From: Paenibacillus alba
Lineage (GTDB): Bacteria; Bacillota; Bacilli; Paenibacillales; NBRC-103111
Assembly (NCBI RefSeq): GCF_013204855.1
Contig: NZ_JABMKZ010000006.1
Coordinates: 62,001 to 126,000, forward strand
Length of the DNA: 64,000 nt
Direction of reading: 5' to 3'
Under the pieces are notes generated by a model. It worked only from the letters and a program-made list of their open reading frames with translations. It had not been told where the DNA came from and did not search any database. Below, in pieces: positions 18,579 through 28,346 of the stretch (its first letter is position 1; every line of letters starts with the position of its first letter). Made by a program: the position numbers and the translations under genes.

Positions 18579-19799
18579 TTAGAAGGAAGGTACCCGTTTG
18601 GCAGGTATGGCGCAATGAACGATGGTGCCCTGACTTAAGGAAGAACTTACCTGAAGGTTCCCTTGCAGAGCGGATATACGTTCTTGCATAGCATTGATCC
18701 CAAAGCCCACTTTCAGGTGCTCGGAGCCAACGCCATCATCTTCGATGCGTATACTGACCTGCTCATCGGTGTAGGTGAGTTGAATTTCTACGGAAGCAGC
18801 ACGGCCATGTCGTTTGGCATTGGTGAGCGACTCCTGCAAGCAGCGAATAAGGGTGAGCTTGGTTTGTTTGGGAATATCGTATTCGTCACCAACAGTCGTA
18901 AACTTGATTTGAGTTCCCGTATGAAGGGCGAATTCATTGGCAAGCCGGGTTAATTGCTGGGAAAGCAGCATATCGCCTTCTTTGGGCACCATTTGATGAA
19001 TGCTGCGGCGCACTTCTTCAAGTCCGTTGCGGGTTACACTGCGCAGGACATCAAGCTTTTCCTTGGCCTTCTCGGGCACGGTTTCAATCAAATAGGAAAC
19101 GGCGTCCATTCCCATAATGACGGAAGTAAAAGTGTGACCAACGGTATCGTGCAATTCTCTGGCCACCCGATTGCGTTCTTCCAGCAGCGTTAATTGCTCG
19201 ATTTGGTTGGCATACTGCTCTAGGGCATTATTTTGCTCATGAATAAGTAAGTATTGCCGTTGATTTTCAGCTAGGAGTTTTTCGGTTTTCTCATTCGAGG
19301 TCACCACGCGCTGCAAGCTAAGACCAATGGCAAAGAAAAGTACCGCATTGAGAATAATGCTGAATAATTGGCCAATTCCCATCCCATTGTGTAGGATGAA
19401 ATAGTAGACCACAGGCATAGCTACCATGAACACGGGAGCGGTCCACCAAGCATTTTTTCGATCGGTAAGGAATCCAATCACCATTAATGGGCAATTAATA
19501 GTAAGATAAGCATCCTCTTGCATCCAGGATAGGTAGATTTGCAGAGGAATGCCTGTTAGAAGTACGGCGATGGGATAGCAAGTAGAATGAATGTAATTGG
19601 GTCTCCAGAATAGAAAGGGAACCCCATAAGAAAGGAGAATGGCTGCTATTGTCAGCACGGTGGATACGAGCTCATGCTCAAACATATGCAGAAGCGCATA
19701 GAGCAAGCCTAGCAGCACAGAGCCGGTCAAAACAATAAATAACGACCACTCGACACCATGCCACGGTCTTCTTTGAATCATAAAAGGACTCCTTTGCAC
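18579..19799 (-). CDS. NarX/DesK-type sensor histidine kinase
   Basis: The 406-residue kinase has about five or six transmembrane segments up to residue 165, a linker coiled coil, and a HisKA_3 dimerisation domain with the phospho-accepting H217 in ARELHDTVGH. The C-terminal ATPase domain shows N-box LTNAKRHG and the EDDGVG and GFGINAMQER boxes. It pairs with the response regulator downstream. No separate extracellular sensing domain is present, which suggests sensing within the membrane, as DesK and antibiotic-sensing kinases do. Confidence 0.9.
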   Translation of the reverse strand: MQRSPFMIQRRPWHGVEWSLFIVLTGSVLLGLLYALLHMFEHELVSTVLTIAAILLSYGVPFLFWRPNYIHSTCYPIAVLLTGIPLQIYLSWMQEDAYLTINCPLMVIGFLTDRKNAWWTAPVFMVAMPVVYYFILHNGMGIGQLFSIILNAVLFFAIGLSLQRVVTSNEKTEKLLAENQRQYLLIHEQNNALEQYANQIEQLTLLEERNRVARELHDTVGHTFTSVIMGMDAVSYLIETVPEKAKEKLDVLRSVTRNGLEEVRRSIHQMVPKEGDMLLSQQLTRLANEFALHTGTQIKFTTVGDEYDIPKQTKLTLIRCLQESLTNAKRHGRAASVEIQLTYTDEQVSIRIEDDGVGSEHLKVGFGINAMQERISALQGNLQVSSSLSQGTIVHCAIPAKRVPSF

Positions 19800-19918
19800 G
19801 AGATCTGATGAGATTATTGTACATAAAATTTTGGGAAAACCATAGTGAGAGCAGTCATAATAATAAGTCGCCTTGCGGTATGACTAGGTATGACTTTGTA
19901 TAGAAGAGAGGAGTGAAG

Positions 19919-20857
19919 ATGATGTCAGTCACATCGGCAGATAATACCCCTATTGTTCAAATTGATCAGATTACGAAGCGGATCGGGTCAAAAACGATTA
20001 TTGATAAATTGAGTTTTGTGGTACCTCGGGGTGAGGTTTTTGGATTCCTGGGTCCAAACGGTGCGGGTAAAACGACGACCATCCGAATGATGGTGGGACT
20101 CATGTCGATCACGGAAGGGGATATTCGGATTGGAGGCTACTCGATTCGCACCCATTTTGAACAAGCGATTCGTCACGTCGGAGCTATTGTAGAAAATCCC
20201 GAAATGTATAAATTTATGAGTGGTTATCATAATCTGGTTCATTATGCGAGAATGTTTCCAGGCATCGGGAAAGACCGTATTCAAGAGGTTATTGATCTCG
20301 TAGGGATGGAAAATAGGATTCATGACAAGGTGAAAACCTACTCGCTGGGCATGCGTCAAAGGCTGGGAATTGCGCAAGCTTTGCTGCATAAGCCAGATGT
20401 TCTAATTTTGGATGAGCCTACGAATGGCTTGGACCCTGCGGGTATTCGCGAGCTGCGTGACCATTTGCGCCAGCTTACGAGGGAAGAAGGGATATCGGTC
20501 ATCGTATCCAGCCATTTGCTAGCCGAAATGGAGCTGATGTGCGACCGTGTCGCTATTATTCAGAATGGGAAGCTGGTGGACGTCAGGCTGATCAAAGAGC
20601 TTGTAGACGACGGCGGAAAGCAGCGGGTTGCTTTTGAGGTAGCTTCTATCGATCAAGCTCTGGCGCTGACGGCAGGGCATTCAGCAGCAGCCGAAGTTGC
20701 GGGGAATGACCTCATTCTGATCCTGGATAAACAGGAAACAGCAGCATGGAATAAACGCTTTGTAGAGGCGGGGATTAGCGTATACAGTATTCGCACCACA
20801 ACGAAATCACTGGAAGATCAATTCTTAGAAATGACGGGAAGTGATCCGATTGCTTAA
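19919..20857 (+). CDS. ABC transporter ATP-binding protein (BcrA/NatA type)
   Basis: The ATPase has Walker A GPNGAGKTT, a Q-loop region, the signature YSLGMRQRLGIAQ, Walker B VLILDEPTNGLDP and the switch His in SSHLL. Its C-terminal domain is of the drug/bacitracin-export class. GAGAGGAG lies five bases before the ATG at 19919. The permease gene overlaps its end by 17 bp, so the two are translated together as an exporter. The divergent two-component system next door probably controls it; the substrate is unknown. Confidence 0.9.
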   Translation: MMSVTSADNTPIVQIDQITKRIGSKTIIDKLSFVVPRGEVFGFLGPNGAGKTTTIRMMVGLMSITEGDIRIGGYSIRTHFEQAIRHVGAIVENPEMYKFMSGYHNLVHYARMFPGIGKDRIQEVIDLVGMENRIHDKVKTYSLGMRQRLGIAQALLHKPDVLILDEPTNGLDPAGIRELRDHLRQLTREEGISVIVSSHLLAEMELMCDRVAIIQNGKLVDVRLIKELVDDGGKQRVAFEVASIDQALALTAGHSAAAEVAGNDLILILDKQETAAWNKRFVEAGISVYSIRTTTKSLEDQFLEMTGSDPIA

Positions 20858-21785
20858 TTTAATTCAAAATGAACAAATGAAAATTTATCGCAGGCTGCGC
20901 ACTTGGATTCTAGGCGTATTGCTAATCGTCATCGTTGTGATGGCCTCTCTACTCTCTCATTCAAGCAGCGATGCCAATGACAAATGGAAAACCAGAGCTG
21001 CTGAAACAATTGAACATAATACCAAAGAGTTGGAGAATCCCGATATCCCCGCCAAATTCAAACAGGCAATGAAAGATGAAATCGCGACTCAGCAGTACAT
21101 GCTGGATCATAATTATCCGCCTGCCGACCATACGCTTTGGGGTGGGGTCTTGGGTGCTTCGAGCCTCATCTTGGTGGTTACTCTATTTACCGTTATTATT
21201 GCGGGGGATATGGTCGCAGGCGAGTTCACTTGGGGGACCATCAAGCTGCTGCTGATACGGCCTGCGAGCCGAGCGAAGATTCTGCTGGCAAAATATGTGG
21301 CAACGCTGCTTTTTGCAGCAACCCTGCTTATCGTGTTGTTTCTTAGCGCGCTGATTGCGAATGGCTTCCTCTATGGTTTTGAGAGTTTGAACCTTCCGCA
21401 TCTAGCCGTCAATTCGGCTGGACAAGTACAAGAGAAAAGCATGCTGATGTTCGTCTTCGCGACGTACGGATTGAAGCTGATTGAGCTTGTCATGATCGTA
21501 ACGCTGGCTTTCATGATATCGACGGTATTCCGCAGTTCATCACTGGCGATAGGCCTCAGCATTTTCATTATGTTTGCTGGACAACTAATAACGATGCTGC
21601 TGATGCGCTACAGCTGGGGCAAATATTTCTTGTTCGCCAATACCGACCTTACACCTTATCTGGAGGAACAACCGGTTGCTGAAGGTATGACAATGGGCTT
21701 CTCCATTACGGTGCTGATCTGCTACTTCGTGCTGTTCAATGCCCTCACTTGGGTGATATTCCGTAAACGCGATGTCGCGGCTTAA
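20841..21785 (+). CDS. ABC-2 type transporter permease
   Basis: The 314-residue protein has a first transmembrane helix (about residues 20-40), an external loop of about 75 residues, then five helices, the ABC-2 permease layout. The GEFTWGTIKLLLIRPASR motif after the second helix is typical of the family. It starts with GTG inside the ATPase gene (17-bp overlap) and would form a homodimer with that ATPase. A bidirectional terminator follows. Confidence 0.9.
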   Translation: MIRLLNLIQNEQMKIYRRLRTWILGVLLIVIVVMASLLSHSSSDANDKWKTRAAETIEHNTKELENPDIPAKFKQAMKDEIATQQYMLDHNYPPADHTLWGGVLGASSLILVVTLFTVIIAGDMVAGEFTWGTIKLLLIRPASRAKILLAKYVATLLFAATLLIVLFLSALIANGFLYGFESLNLPHLAVNSAGQVQEKSMLMFVFATYGLKLIELVMIVTLAFMISTVFRSSSLAIGLSIFIMFAGQLITMLLMRYSWGKYFLFANTDLTPYLEEQPVAEGMTMGFSITVLICYFVLFNALTWVIFRKRDVAA

Positions 21786-21822
21786 CAGGCTCGCAGAGTT
21801 TTTTCGATCATGAAACATATAC

Positions 21823-21876
21823 AAAAAAGGGGCAGCCCACTAGTAGTTAATCTACTTGAGGCTGTCCCTTTTTTAA
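21823..21876. terminator. Bidirectional terminator between convergent genes
   Basis: AAAAAAGGGGCAGCC pairs with GGCTGTCCCTTTTTT around a 22-base loop. The A-run on one side and T-run on the other let it end transcription from both the permease gene and the HAD gene. Confidence 0.85.
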
Positions 21877-21882
21877 TGTTAT

Positions 21883-22617
21883 TTACTTCAAAATATAGGA
21901 TTGAATCGTCACAGGAACTTCCTCCAGCGATTTGAGCTGGTAGAATGCACCTCGAGGAGCGACGTCAATTGCTCCGGTGTTATATTCCCAATCCTTGTGG
22001 GCGGGAATATGGATGGAGTGAATGCCTGCGTGCAGCGCCGGCAGGACGTCTGTTTTGACGGAGTTGCCGATCATCCAGGTGTGATTGCGGTCAAAACGCT
22101 GCTCCTGCAGCATCGTTTCCATGAATTCCTTCGTTTTGTGCACAGTGACAAAGATGCGATCTTCAAAATAGGTATCTAGACTCAGATCCTTCACTTTTTT
22201 CATTTGGATAGAGGCATCGCCTCCCGTATACAGAAATAAGCGATGACCGGCGTGCTTCAGCTGATCCAGCGTTTCATTCATAAGCGGATAAGGTTCCGCT
22301 GTATATTCGTAGACCGTATGGCCTAATTGCATGAGCCACGACTCTTCTTTGGCGCTAGTTGGACGGTTATATTTCTCTGCGAACCAGTGGTACGTTTCAA
22401 CGAAAGATTGGGGGAAACGATCCGGCATAAAACCATGGATTTGAATGCCGGCGAGATCAATTTGGAGCTGCTTTTGCTTGATATCCTGCGCTTGAAGCCC
22501 ATGACCGGAATACCAAGTGAGCATGAGATCGACGAACTGATCAATAACGAAGTCGAAATATTTATTGCAATGTATCAAAGTATCATCCAGATCAAAAAGT
22601 ATCGCTTGTTCTCTCAT
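21883..22617 (-). CDS. HAD-superfamily hydrolase
   Basis: The 244-residue protein has HAD motif I DLDDT with the nucleophile D9 and acid D11, motif II in LYTGG, a conserved Lys, and motif IV GNSVKTDVLPA. A helical cap sits between motifs I and II, so it is a subclass I phosphatase for a small phosphorylated compound that cannot be named. CAGGAGA lies eight bases before the ATG at 22617; the longer frame from 22680 lies upstream of that site. Confidence 0.87.
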   Translation of the reverse strand: MREQAILFDLDDTLIHCNKYFDFVIDQFVDLMLTWYSGHGLQAQDIKQKQLQIDLAGIQIHGFMPDRFPQSFVETYHWFAEKYNRPTSAKEESWLMQLGHTVYEYTAEPYPLMNETLDQLKHAGHRLFLYTGGDASIQMKKVKDLSLDTYFEDRIFVTVHKTKEFMETMLQEQRFDRNHTWMIGNSVKTDVLPALHAGIHSIHIPAHKDWEYNTGAIDVAPRGAFYQLKSLEEVPVTIQSYILK

Positions 22618-22700
22618 AGGGCAAGTCTCCTGCATAGTTAAAAATGAATTTCCAACTATTATACCACGCCTGGGAAACAACTCCTAGGGCGGGGGCTTGC

Positions 22701-23153
22701 TTACATCGCAACTGTGTTGCCTTTAAATGCGCCATTGGCTGCGGAAGCAGGCTTGATCCCGTTCTCTTGATCGCCGTTTTGGAGTGGGGCAGCTGTCACT
22801 GTTTTCGTCTCCATTTTGCTGTTTCCTTGGAAAAGTCCGCCTTCTTCGATGATGAAGGAAGCTGCGTTGATGTTGCCATGGAGTGATCCTGTCGCGGTTA
22901 TCGTCAGCTTGCCCTTGGTGGTGACATTGCCTTGAACATTGCCTGCAAGAACAACATCTCTAGCTGAAATATTCGATTTCACGATGCCGCGCTCGCCGAT
23001 AATAACGTCTCCGGCGCAATCTATATCGCCCGTGATGCCACCCTCAATGCGAAGGCTGGCTTCTGATTTAATGCGGCCTTCGAAGGTGGTTCCTTCACCG
23101 ATCAAGGTATCGGTCGTATTCGGATTCATTAAGTTTTTTTTGTTTTTAAACAT
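22701..23153 (-). CDS. Bactofilin (polymer-forming cytoskeletal protein)
   Basis: The 150-residue product has the bactofilin core (about residues 18-105): TLIGEGTTFEGRI, then repeated G-x-[IV] turns of a right-handed beta-helix (GDIDCAG, GNVQGNVTTKG, GSLHGNI). Bactofilins polymerise without nucleotide on the inner membrane face and place cell-wall enzymes. The start is 23153, 4 bp after the stop of an M23 peptidase gene, the same pairing as CcmA with Csd1-type peptidases in other bacteria. The Asn/Ala-rich tail is family-typical. Confidence 0.92.
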   Translation of the reverse strand: MFKNKKNLMNPNTTDTLIGEGTTFEGRIKSEASLRIEGGITGDIDCAGDVIIGERGIVKSNISARDVVLAGNVQGNVTTKGKLTITATGSLHGNINAASFIIEEGGLFQGNSKMETKTVTAAPLQNGDQENGIKPASAANGAFKGNTVAM

Positions 23154-23157
23154 GTGA

Positions 23158-24183
23158 TTATTCATCCTTTCGCATCGCTTTGAGATATGGTTTGGGGTCA
23201 ATGCTTTCTCCATTTTTGAGTACTTCATAGTGTAGATGAGGACCTGTGCTGCGGCCGGTAGAGCCGACAAGTCCGATTTGATTTCCTTTTACAATGGTAT
23301 CGCCTTTGTTCACCAAAATTTTATTTAAATGCATATACCAGGTACGGAGTCCCTTGGAATGCTCGATGACGATATTGTTGCCGTGATAAATATCGGTACC
23401 TGTGCTGACGACCTTTCCGTCCGCCGTTGCATAAACCGGGTCGTTCGCTTTAGCACCAAAATCGATGCCGGAATGAAAGCTTGGACGATGGGTGAACGGA
23501 TCTGTGCGGTAACCAAACGTCGAGGTCACAAGCTTCGTTGTTGTGGGCCATAAGGTTGGGGTGATTTGGAGCAAATGCTGCTTGTCCGCCACCTTTTGTT
23601 TGGTTTCCGTTAAACTGGTTTGCAGTTCCTTTACTTCACTGTTGAGAGCGGTAAAAGAGGCAAGCGTTCTCTCGCCGAGCTCGATAATGTCTTCCTGTGT
23701 GGCTGGATTAGGGCCGCCGCCTATTCCGCTTACCGCATTCAGAGCGGTTTCATCCGGAGGTCCGCCTATAGCCCCAGACTCACTGCTAGCAACGGCTTTG
23801 CCTGTTGTATTCACGTCGAGACCTGCAATGGTCTTAAGATCATTTTCGAACTTTTTCATTTCTTCGACTTGCGTTTTCATTTGCTCGGCTTGCTGAGAAA
23901 GTTGGATCACTTCATTTTGGAGCTGCTCGATCGTCTTGTCTTTGGAAGTGAGCGTTGCGCTCCATTGTTGATTGGCTCCAGTGAGTTTGGATTGCAGCTC
24001 GCTGGCTTGTTTCAGGGTATGTGAATGCACAACATAGGTAATCGTCGTAATCAGCAGCAGCAGCGCAAAGCATGCTGCGGCAATGTAAGCAAATAAATGG
24101 GGAATTCGAAACCTGACGACCGATTGATTGGCATCTGGTATGATCACCAGCGTCAGCTTTTTGGCTTTCCATTTGAGCTTCAT
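23158..24183 (-). CDS. M23 (LytM) metallopeptidase, membrane-anchored
   Basis: The 341-residue protein has a short cytoplasmic N-terminus, one transmembrane segment (about residues 29-50), a periplasmic-side coiled coil (about 55-115), a low-complexity linker, and a C-terminal M23 domain with zinc ligands in FHSGIDFG and GPHLHYEV. Such enzymes cut peptidoglycan cross-bridges. It is the upstream partner of the bactofilin gene (4-bp gap), and the cytoplasmic tail plus bactofilin could position the enzyme. The AGGAGA site is 13 bases from the ATG, somewhat far. Confidence 0.92.
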   Translation of the reverse strand: MKLKWKAKKLTLVIIPDANQSVVRFRIPHLFAYIAAACFALLLLITTITYVVHSHTLKQASELQSKLTGANQQWSATLTSKDKTIEQLQNEVIQLSQQAEQMKTQVEEMKKFENDLKTIAGLDVNTTGKAVASSESGAIGGPPDETALNAVSGIGGGPNPATQEDIIELGERTLASFTALNSEVKELQTSLTETKQKVADKQHLLQITPTLWPTTTKLVTSTFGYRTDPFTHRPSFHSGIDFGAKANDPVYATADGKVVSTGTDIYHGNNIVIEHSKGLRTWYMHLNKILVNKGDTIVKGNQIGLVGSTGRSTGPHLHYEVLKNGESIDPKPYLKAMRKDE

Positions 24184-24377
24184 AAAGGCTTACTTATCTC
24201 CTGTCATGGTTGAATTTGGCAAAGTTCATCTACAACATTCGTCATTATGTGATAAAAACCTTCCTTATACCTACTAGTCCTAGTTAAAATGAGTCGAAAG
24301 TAGGAAGGAATCCTGTCGGATATAATCGAATCTACTTAACATATACAGGAAATCGCAGATTCGGAGTGGAGGCATGC

Positions 24378-25469
24378 ATGATTAAGCTTGCAGGAATTGA
24401 TATTGGGAACGATAGTATTAAGTTGGTGTTAGATGGGTCTAGAGAACCGTTAGTCATTCCGAATATTATTGCCCCTGGGTACGAAAGACATATTTTGCAA
24501 GAAGAAGATTCTCCTTGGAAAGCATTGGATGTTATGATTTACAGCCCTTCTTTATCCCAAAGAAATCAGCGTTATTTCGTCGGACAGCTGGCTTTGGAGC
24601 ATGAAGACAACCTCGAGCTTGAAGATACAGATAATAAGGCGATTTCTGATCAGTCCTTAATCGTGGCGCTTACGGCGCTGGCTTATCAAGGTCTGGCAGG
24701 TCAAGCTTTTAACACGGGATATGGCAGCATGGACGAAGTGGAGTACACGTTAGGAACCGGTCTGCCGGTACGGGCATTCGCCAAGTACAGTCAGCAATTC
24801 GAGCAAAGGCTTCTCGGTGAGCATGAAGTGACCTTCTTGTCCACGCCTCATTTCCATAACCGCAAAATCAAAGTATCCATTCGCAAAGTGGCTGTCTCGA
24901 TTGAAGGTGCTGCCGCTATGTTCCATCTAGCTACGCACGACAGCTTGCTGGTCAAGGATGAAGAGATTTACAACGGCTGCATCGGCGTTTGTGAAATCGG
25001 TGCGCTGACAACAGATTTTCCGGTTATCAAACGGATGGCGATTGACAATCATTTCAGTCATGGTGAGCAAATTGGCATTGCCACGTATCTGGATGCGGTC
25101 ATTCGCGACGTCGAAGATGCCTACGGATATGTATTCCCAAGCCGGGCCAAGCTGGTGCAACGGATCAAGAATCGGGAATTCGCGATTCAACTGCTGGGAG
25201 AAGGTCAAGTCGACATTCGTCCCATCGTTGATCAACATTTCCGCCGCGCCGCTTTGCGCATGATCGAGATGATTAGGAAACGCTGGCGCAAATACCCGGA
25301 TATTCAATGCTTCTATGTAATTGGTGGAGGCGCGTCTGCGTTGAAGCCTTATATTCAAGAAGCGGCAGGTTCACTGAAACTGCGTTTTGCGGGCGAAAGC
25401 GAATTCCTGAATATGTATGGCTATCTGAAAGTAGCCAAAAGCAGACTAAGTCAGACTGTGTCTGTCTAA
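24378..25469 (+). CDS. ParM/Alp-like actin-family ATPase
   Basis: The 363-residue product starts KLAGIDIGNDSIKLV, the phosphate-1 loop of actin-like proteins, and has the conserved late nucleotide loop FYVIGGGASALKPYI. Residues about 130-180 fit the ParM/StbA N-terminal domain. Family members form dynamic filaments, usually for plasmid partition, but chromosomal copies exist. No adaptor (ParR) gene is beside it; instead it is divergent from a bactofilin/M23 pair. The ATG at 24378 follows GGAGG. Filament role unproven. Confidence 0.85.
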   Translation: MIKLAGIDIGNDSIKLVLDGSREPLVIPNIIAPGYERHILQEEDSPWKALDVMIYSPSLSQRNQRYFVGQLALEHEDNLELEDTDNKAISDQSLIVALTALAYQGLAGQAFNTGYGSMDEVEYTLGTGLPVRAFAKYSQQFEQRLLGEHEVTFLSTPHFHNRKIKVSIRKVAVSIEGAAAMFHLATHDSLLVKDEEIYNGCIGVCEIGALTTDFPVIKRMAIDNHFSHGEQIGIATYLDAVIRDVEDAYGYVFPSRAKLVQRIKNREFAIQLLGEGQVDIRPIVDQHFRRAALRMIEMIRKRWRKYPDIQCFYVIGGGASALKPYIQEAAGSLKLRFAGESEFLNMYGYLKVAKSRLSQTVSV

Positions 25470-25485
25470 CTTCCAACTTATTATG

Positions 25486-25512
25486 GCACCTGTCCAATGA
25501 CGGGTGCTTTTT
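25486..25512 (+). terminator. Terminator after the actin-like gene
   Basis: GCACCTGTC/GACGGGTGC with a CAAT loop is followed by TTTTT; it separates this gene from the convergent ger operon. Confidence 0.85.
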
Positions 25513-25542
25513 GCATTCCTATGCAAACCTGACATTCGGTCA

Positions 25543-26913
25543 TCATTTGCCGGCTTCAGCTTGCTTCAGTAGACTCACCTCCATATAAGTTGTCAAACTG
25601 GTTAGAAATAAACCACAGGCAAAACCAATTGCGCAGATCGTTCCGATTGCAGGGTGGTATTTGCTGAACATTAGCCCGAACAGCAGGCAAACAGCAGAGA
25701 AAATCATTAATGCATTGCCGCTCCAAAGCCATTGCCGATAAGAGAGACGCTGGCTAAGTTTAGGCACCTTTTGCGTTGGCTTCGTTACTGGGTTTGTATC
25801 CTCTGCTGAAGTGGAGACTTTAGCTGGGTTATGACGCTGCTTTCTAAGAGAAGCCAACAGCAGCAGGCCGATTACCAAAGGCTGGTAAGCGAGTACGATG
25901 ATCGGCGAACAGTAGTTGGAGAAGTCCAGCAGCTCCGTTGAGCTTTTGAAAGATAAGTAAGTGGTGAGTGCCATGAGCAGAGAGACAGGCTTATTGATTG
26001 TCGGGTAGTTGCGCTTATTTAGCAGAGAACTGATGCCTAAGAGAAGCGCCATATAAATGGCGATAATTTTGCATGTGACCGTTGGGTACCAAACCATGAG
26101 CATAATGATATCAACCCGATCGAGAAAGTCGGTGACATGGATCATTTGTACTAAATTGTAAGTGGGGTAGATGAAATTACCCGGCATTTTGGGTCCAAGA
26201 ACGACGAGTATGGCAAAAATGAGATAGGTGAGCAGAAATATCCCGAGCAATGAGCCATGGCGTATGGACGAGCGGACTTGATTGGCGTTGTACATCATAT
26301 GAAGAAATGCGCCAAGGATGAAGATATCGCCGGCGCTGCCGATGGTCAGCAAACTGCTTGTAGCTACGTGCTGCAAGGGCATGGTCATGGCAGGCGTCAC
26401 AAGCCGGAAATAAAATTCATTGGACAGCAGCAGCGGCATGATCAAGATGGTAATGACAAAAAGCGGATAGAACAGGTCGTTCACACGTGCTATGACTTCT
26501 ACACTGCTTTTGCCGAAATAAATGAGCAGGAAACAGGTAAGCAAGATTAATACTTCTAAGGGCGTGTTATGCAGCAGCAGAGTAGAGCTGAACCTCGATA
26601 CCGCCGAGATGTCCCGGGTTACAATTTGCCAAAAGTGAAACAAGATCATGAGATTGATGATGGTTCCACCCCACTGGCCCAACAGCTCCTTGGAGATTTC
26701 AAATATATTTCTTTCAGGAAATGTTTTGGTTAAATAACCAAAGAAGCTGGCCACTCCGAAGACATAAAACACGGATAACAAGTAACTGTACCAAGCATCC
26801 ATTTGGCTGATGCGGATTAGTACATTTTGCAAGGTAAGAATGCCTCCGCTTGTGATAACGGAAGAAGCTATCCAGGAAAGCTGACGCTGATTGATCACTT
26901 GTTTTCTATCCAT
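25543..26913 (-). CDS. Spore germination permease subunit (GerAB family), C-terminally extended
   Basis: This 456-residue protein of the APC-type GerAB family forms the germinant-binding membrane subunit of a spore receptor. About ten transmembrane helices fill residues 12-365. After a polar linker rich in Thr/Lys, two more hydrophobic segments (about 395-445) follow; usual GerAB proteins are about 365 residues, so this extension is unusual. It is the last gene of the ger operon, 20 bp after the small two-TM gene. Confidence 0.9.
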   Translation of the reverse strand: MDRKQVINQRQLSWIASSVITSGGILTLQNVLIRISQMDAWYSYLLSVFYVFGVASFFGYLTKTFPERNIFEISKELLGQWGGTIINLMILFHFWQIVTRDISAVSRFSSTLLLHNTPLEVLILLTCFLLIYFGKSSVEVIARVNDLFYPLFVITILIMPLLLSNEFYFRLVTPAMTMPLQHVATSSLLTIGSAGDIFILGAFLHMMYNANQVRSSIRHGSLLGIFLLTYLIFAILVVLGPKMPGNFIYPTYNLVQMIHVTDFLDRVDIIMLMVWYPTVTCKIIAIYMALLLGISSLLNKRNYPTINKPVSLLMALTTYLSFKSSTELLDFSNYCSPIIVLAYQPLVIGLLLLASLRKQRHNPAKVSTSAEDTNPVTKPTQKVPKLSQRLSYRQWLWSGNALMIFSAVCLLFGLMFSKYHPAIGTICAIGFACGLFLTSLTTYMEVSLLKQAEAGK

Positions 26914-26933
26914 GGGGAATGTCGCCTCTTTCC

Positions 26934-27164
26934 TTAGATGCCCATAATTCTAATGAACCAGGGAGAAACCGTATGAATAAAGAAGCGGGAAGGCATCAGG
27001 ATAGGCCAATGCATGTATTTGCTGACGAACAGAACGACGCTTAGCAGCATAAAGACCCCGTAGGTCATCGTTACACTTTTCTTTTCTTGCTTTAGCATCC
27101 TGCGATCGATCAGTAAGGAAGCTACGAAGGTGAAAACAAAACTGAGCATGAAAATGCTATTCAT
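26934..27164 (-). CDS. Small two-TM protein in the ger operon (D-subunit-like)
   Basis: The 76-residue product has two predicted transmembrane helices (about residues 2-20 and 34-50) with a basic loop between. Small two-helix D subunits are known in or next to GerA-type operons of Bacillus, where they modulate receptor function. Size, topology and position fit; similarity of sequence to those was not tested. It starts 9 bp after gerC. Confidence 0.7.
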   Translation of the reverse strand: MNSIFMLSFVFTFVASLLIDRRMLKQEKKSVTMTYGVFMLLSVVLFVSKYMHWPILMPSRFFIHTVSPWFIRIMGI

Positions 27165-27173
27165 GAGGTCATC

Positions 27174-28346
27174 TTACATCCCTTCTTTAATCACATTTTG
27201 GTTAATCAAACCGGTATCGGGTATGGAAGCATGAACGGTAATCGAAAATTCAGCTTCTTTAAAAAGCTCCTCCCATTTGGCTTCAAGCTGATTTCTCCAA
27301 ACATTGGGCTGACTCCGCCATACGATTAAACCAAGCTGCGCGGAATCTGTTCCTTCTTTTTGCATTTGCTTAATGGCGTCTTGGATAGACAGCTTGACTT
27401 GCTCTGCGAATTTCCGCTCCACCTTGTGGAGGATTTCGGCTTTGTTAAGATCCAAATTGGCGTGATCCTCTCGAACGATTCCGATGGCATCCACAACGAT
27501 CTGGAAAGTCACTTGATCGCCTTTCAGCTTGGGCATGATATGCGTGTGCCCATTCGTTACCTGAATGGAGATGTCTTTATCCTGCTCTACCGTGAAAGTC
27601 AGCAAATGTTCTTTCACTTGATTTTTTAGCCACAAAAGCCCATTAGCCTCCTGTTTGCGGTAGATGCCAACCAAACGATCACCCTTGAATTGACCATAGC
27701 CGATCATTTGCATCTCATGGGAAGGCTCTTTGGCGGCTTGTCCTTCCTTGGGTTCGAAATAGCTTAAAATAGGATCGCTGCCAAAGCTCAATGCCATGCC
27801 AATATCTTTGGTCGAAGTTCCGATAGCTTGGTCTGATTTCGTTAACTCCCGAATGACTTCAGCTGGAAATCGTTCGAATTTCGGCTCCGTATTGAGCAGA
27901 TCATATCCCTTGCCCTTGGTGACTACGAGGAAGGCAGTCATCCGGCTTTCCGGAGAACGGGGGACCGAATCGAACAAGATGCCGATGCCTTTCTTGGCAA
28001 ATTTCTCACCAATCACGATGGTTCGCCGATGAGAAAGGAAGATACGACGAGACATGCGCATCTGCAGCCTACTGCTCGCTTCGCGCAGTGTGGTCCCAAC
28101 TTCGGAGTCAATATAATAGCTTTTGCCTCCTGACGTCCCGCCCCCGCCTCCGCTAGCTCCGCCCATGGAGCCGGGAAGGGGAAGCATATAAGAAAGCCGA
28201 TACTTGCCGTCATCTTCAATATCCACGGATGACGTGAGGATGAATGCAATGTCATTCGTTTCTGTTCGATCCCAGCATCCGGTCAGGCACACGCTCATTA
28301 GGGTTATGGTTAAGGCGAGCGGCAGCTGATGTTTAAGACTTCCCAT
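27174..28346 (-). CDS. Spore germination lipoprotein, Ger(x)C family
   Basis: The 390-residue lipoprotein has a signal peptide ending in the lipobox LTGC (Cys24), then WDRTETNDIAF, which is the conserved start of GerC proteins. GerC is the C subunit of the germinant receptor on the outside of the spore inner membrane. The ATG at 28346 has GGAGGG eight bases before it and lies inside the end of gerA, so the genes overlap by 14 bp and are translationally coupled. A glycine-rich loop is at about residues 55-72. Confidence 0.93.
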   Translation of the reverse strand: MGSLKHQLPLALTITLMSVCLTGCWDRTETNDIAFILTSSVDIEDDGKYRLSYMLPLPGSMGGASGGGGGTSGGKSYYIDSEVGTTLREASSRLQMRMSRRIFLSHRRTIVIGEKFAKKGIGILFDSVPRSPESRMTAFLVVTKGKGYDLLNTEPKFERFPAEVIRELTKSDQAIGTSTKDIGMALSFGSDPILSYFEPKEGQAAKEPSHEMQMIGYGQFKGDRLVGIYRKQEANGLLWLKNQVKEHLLTFTVEQDKDISIQVTNGHTHIMPKLKGDQVTFQIVVDAIGIVREDHANLDLNKAEILHKVERKFAEQVKLSIQDAIKQMQKEGTDSAQLGLIVWRSQPNVWRNQLEAKWEELFKEAEFSITVHASIPDTGLINQNVIKEGM

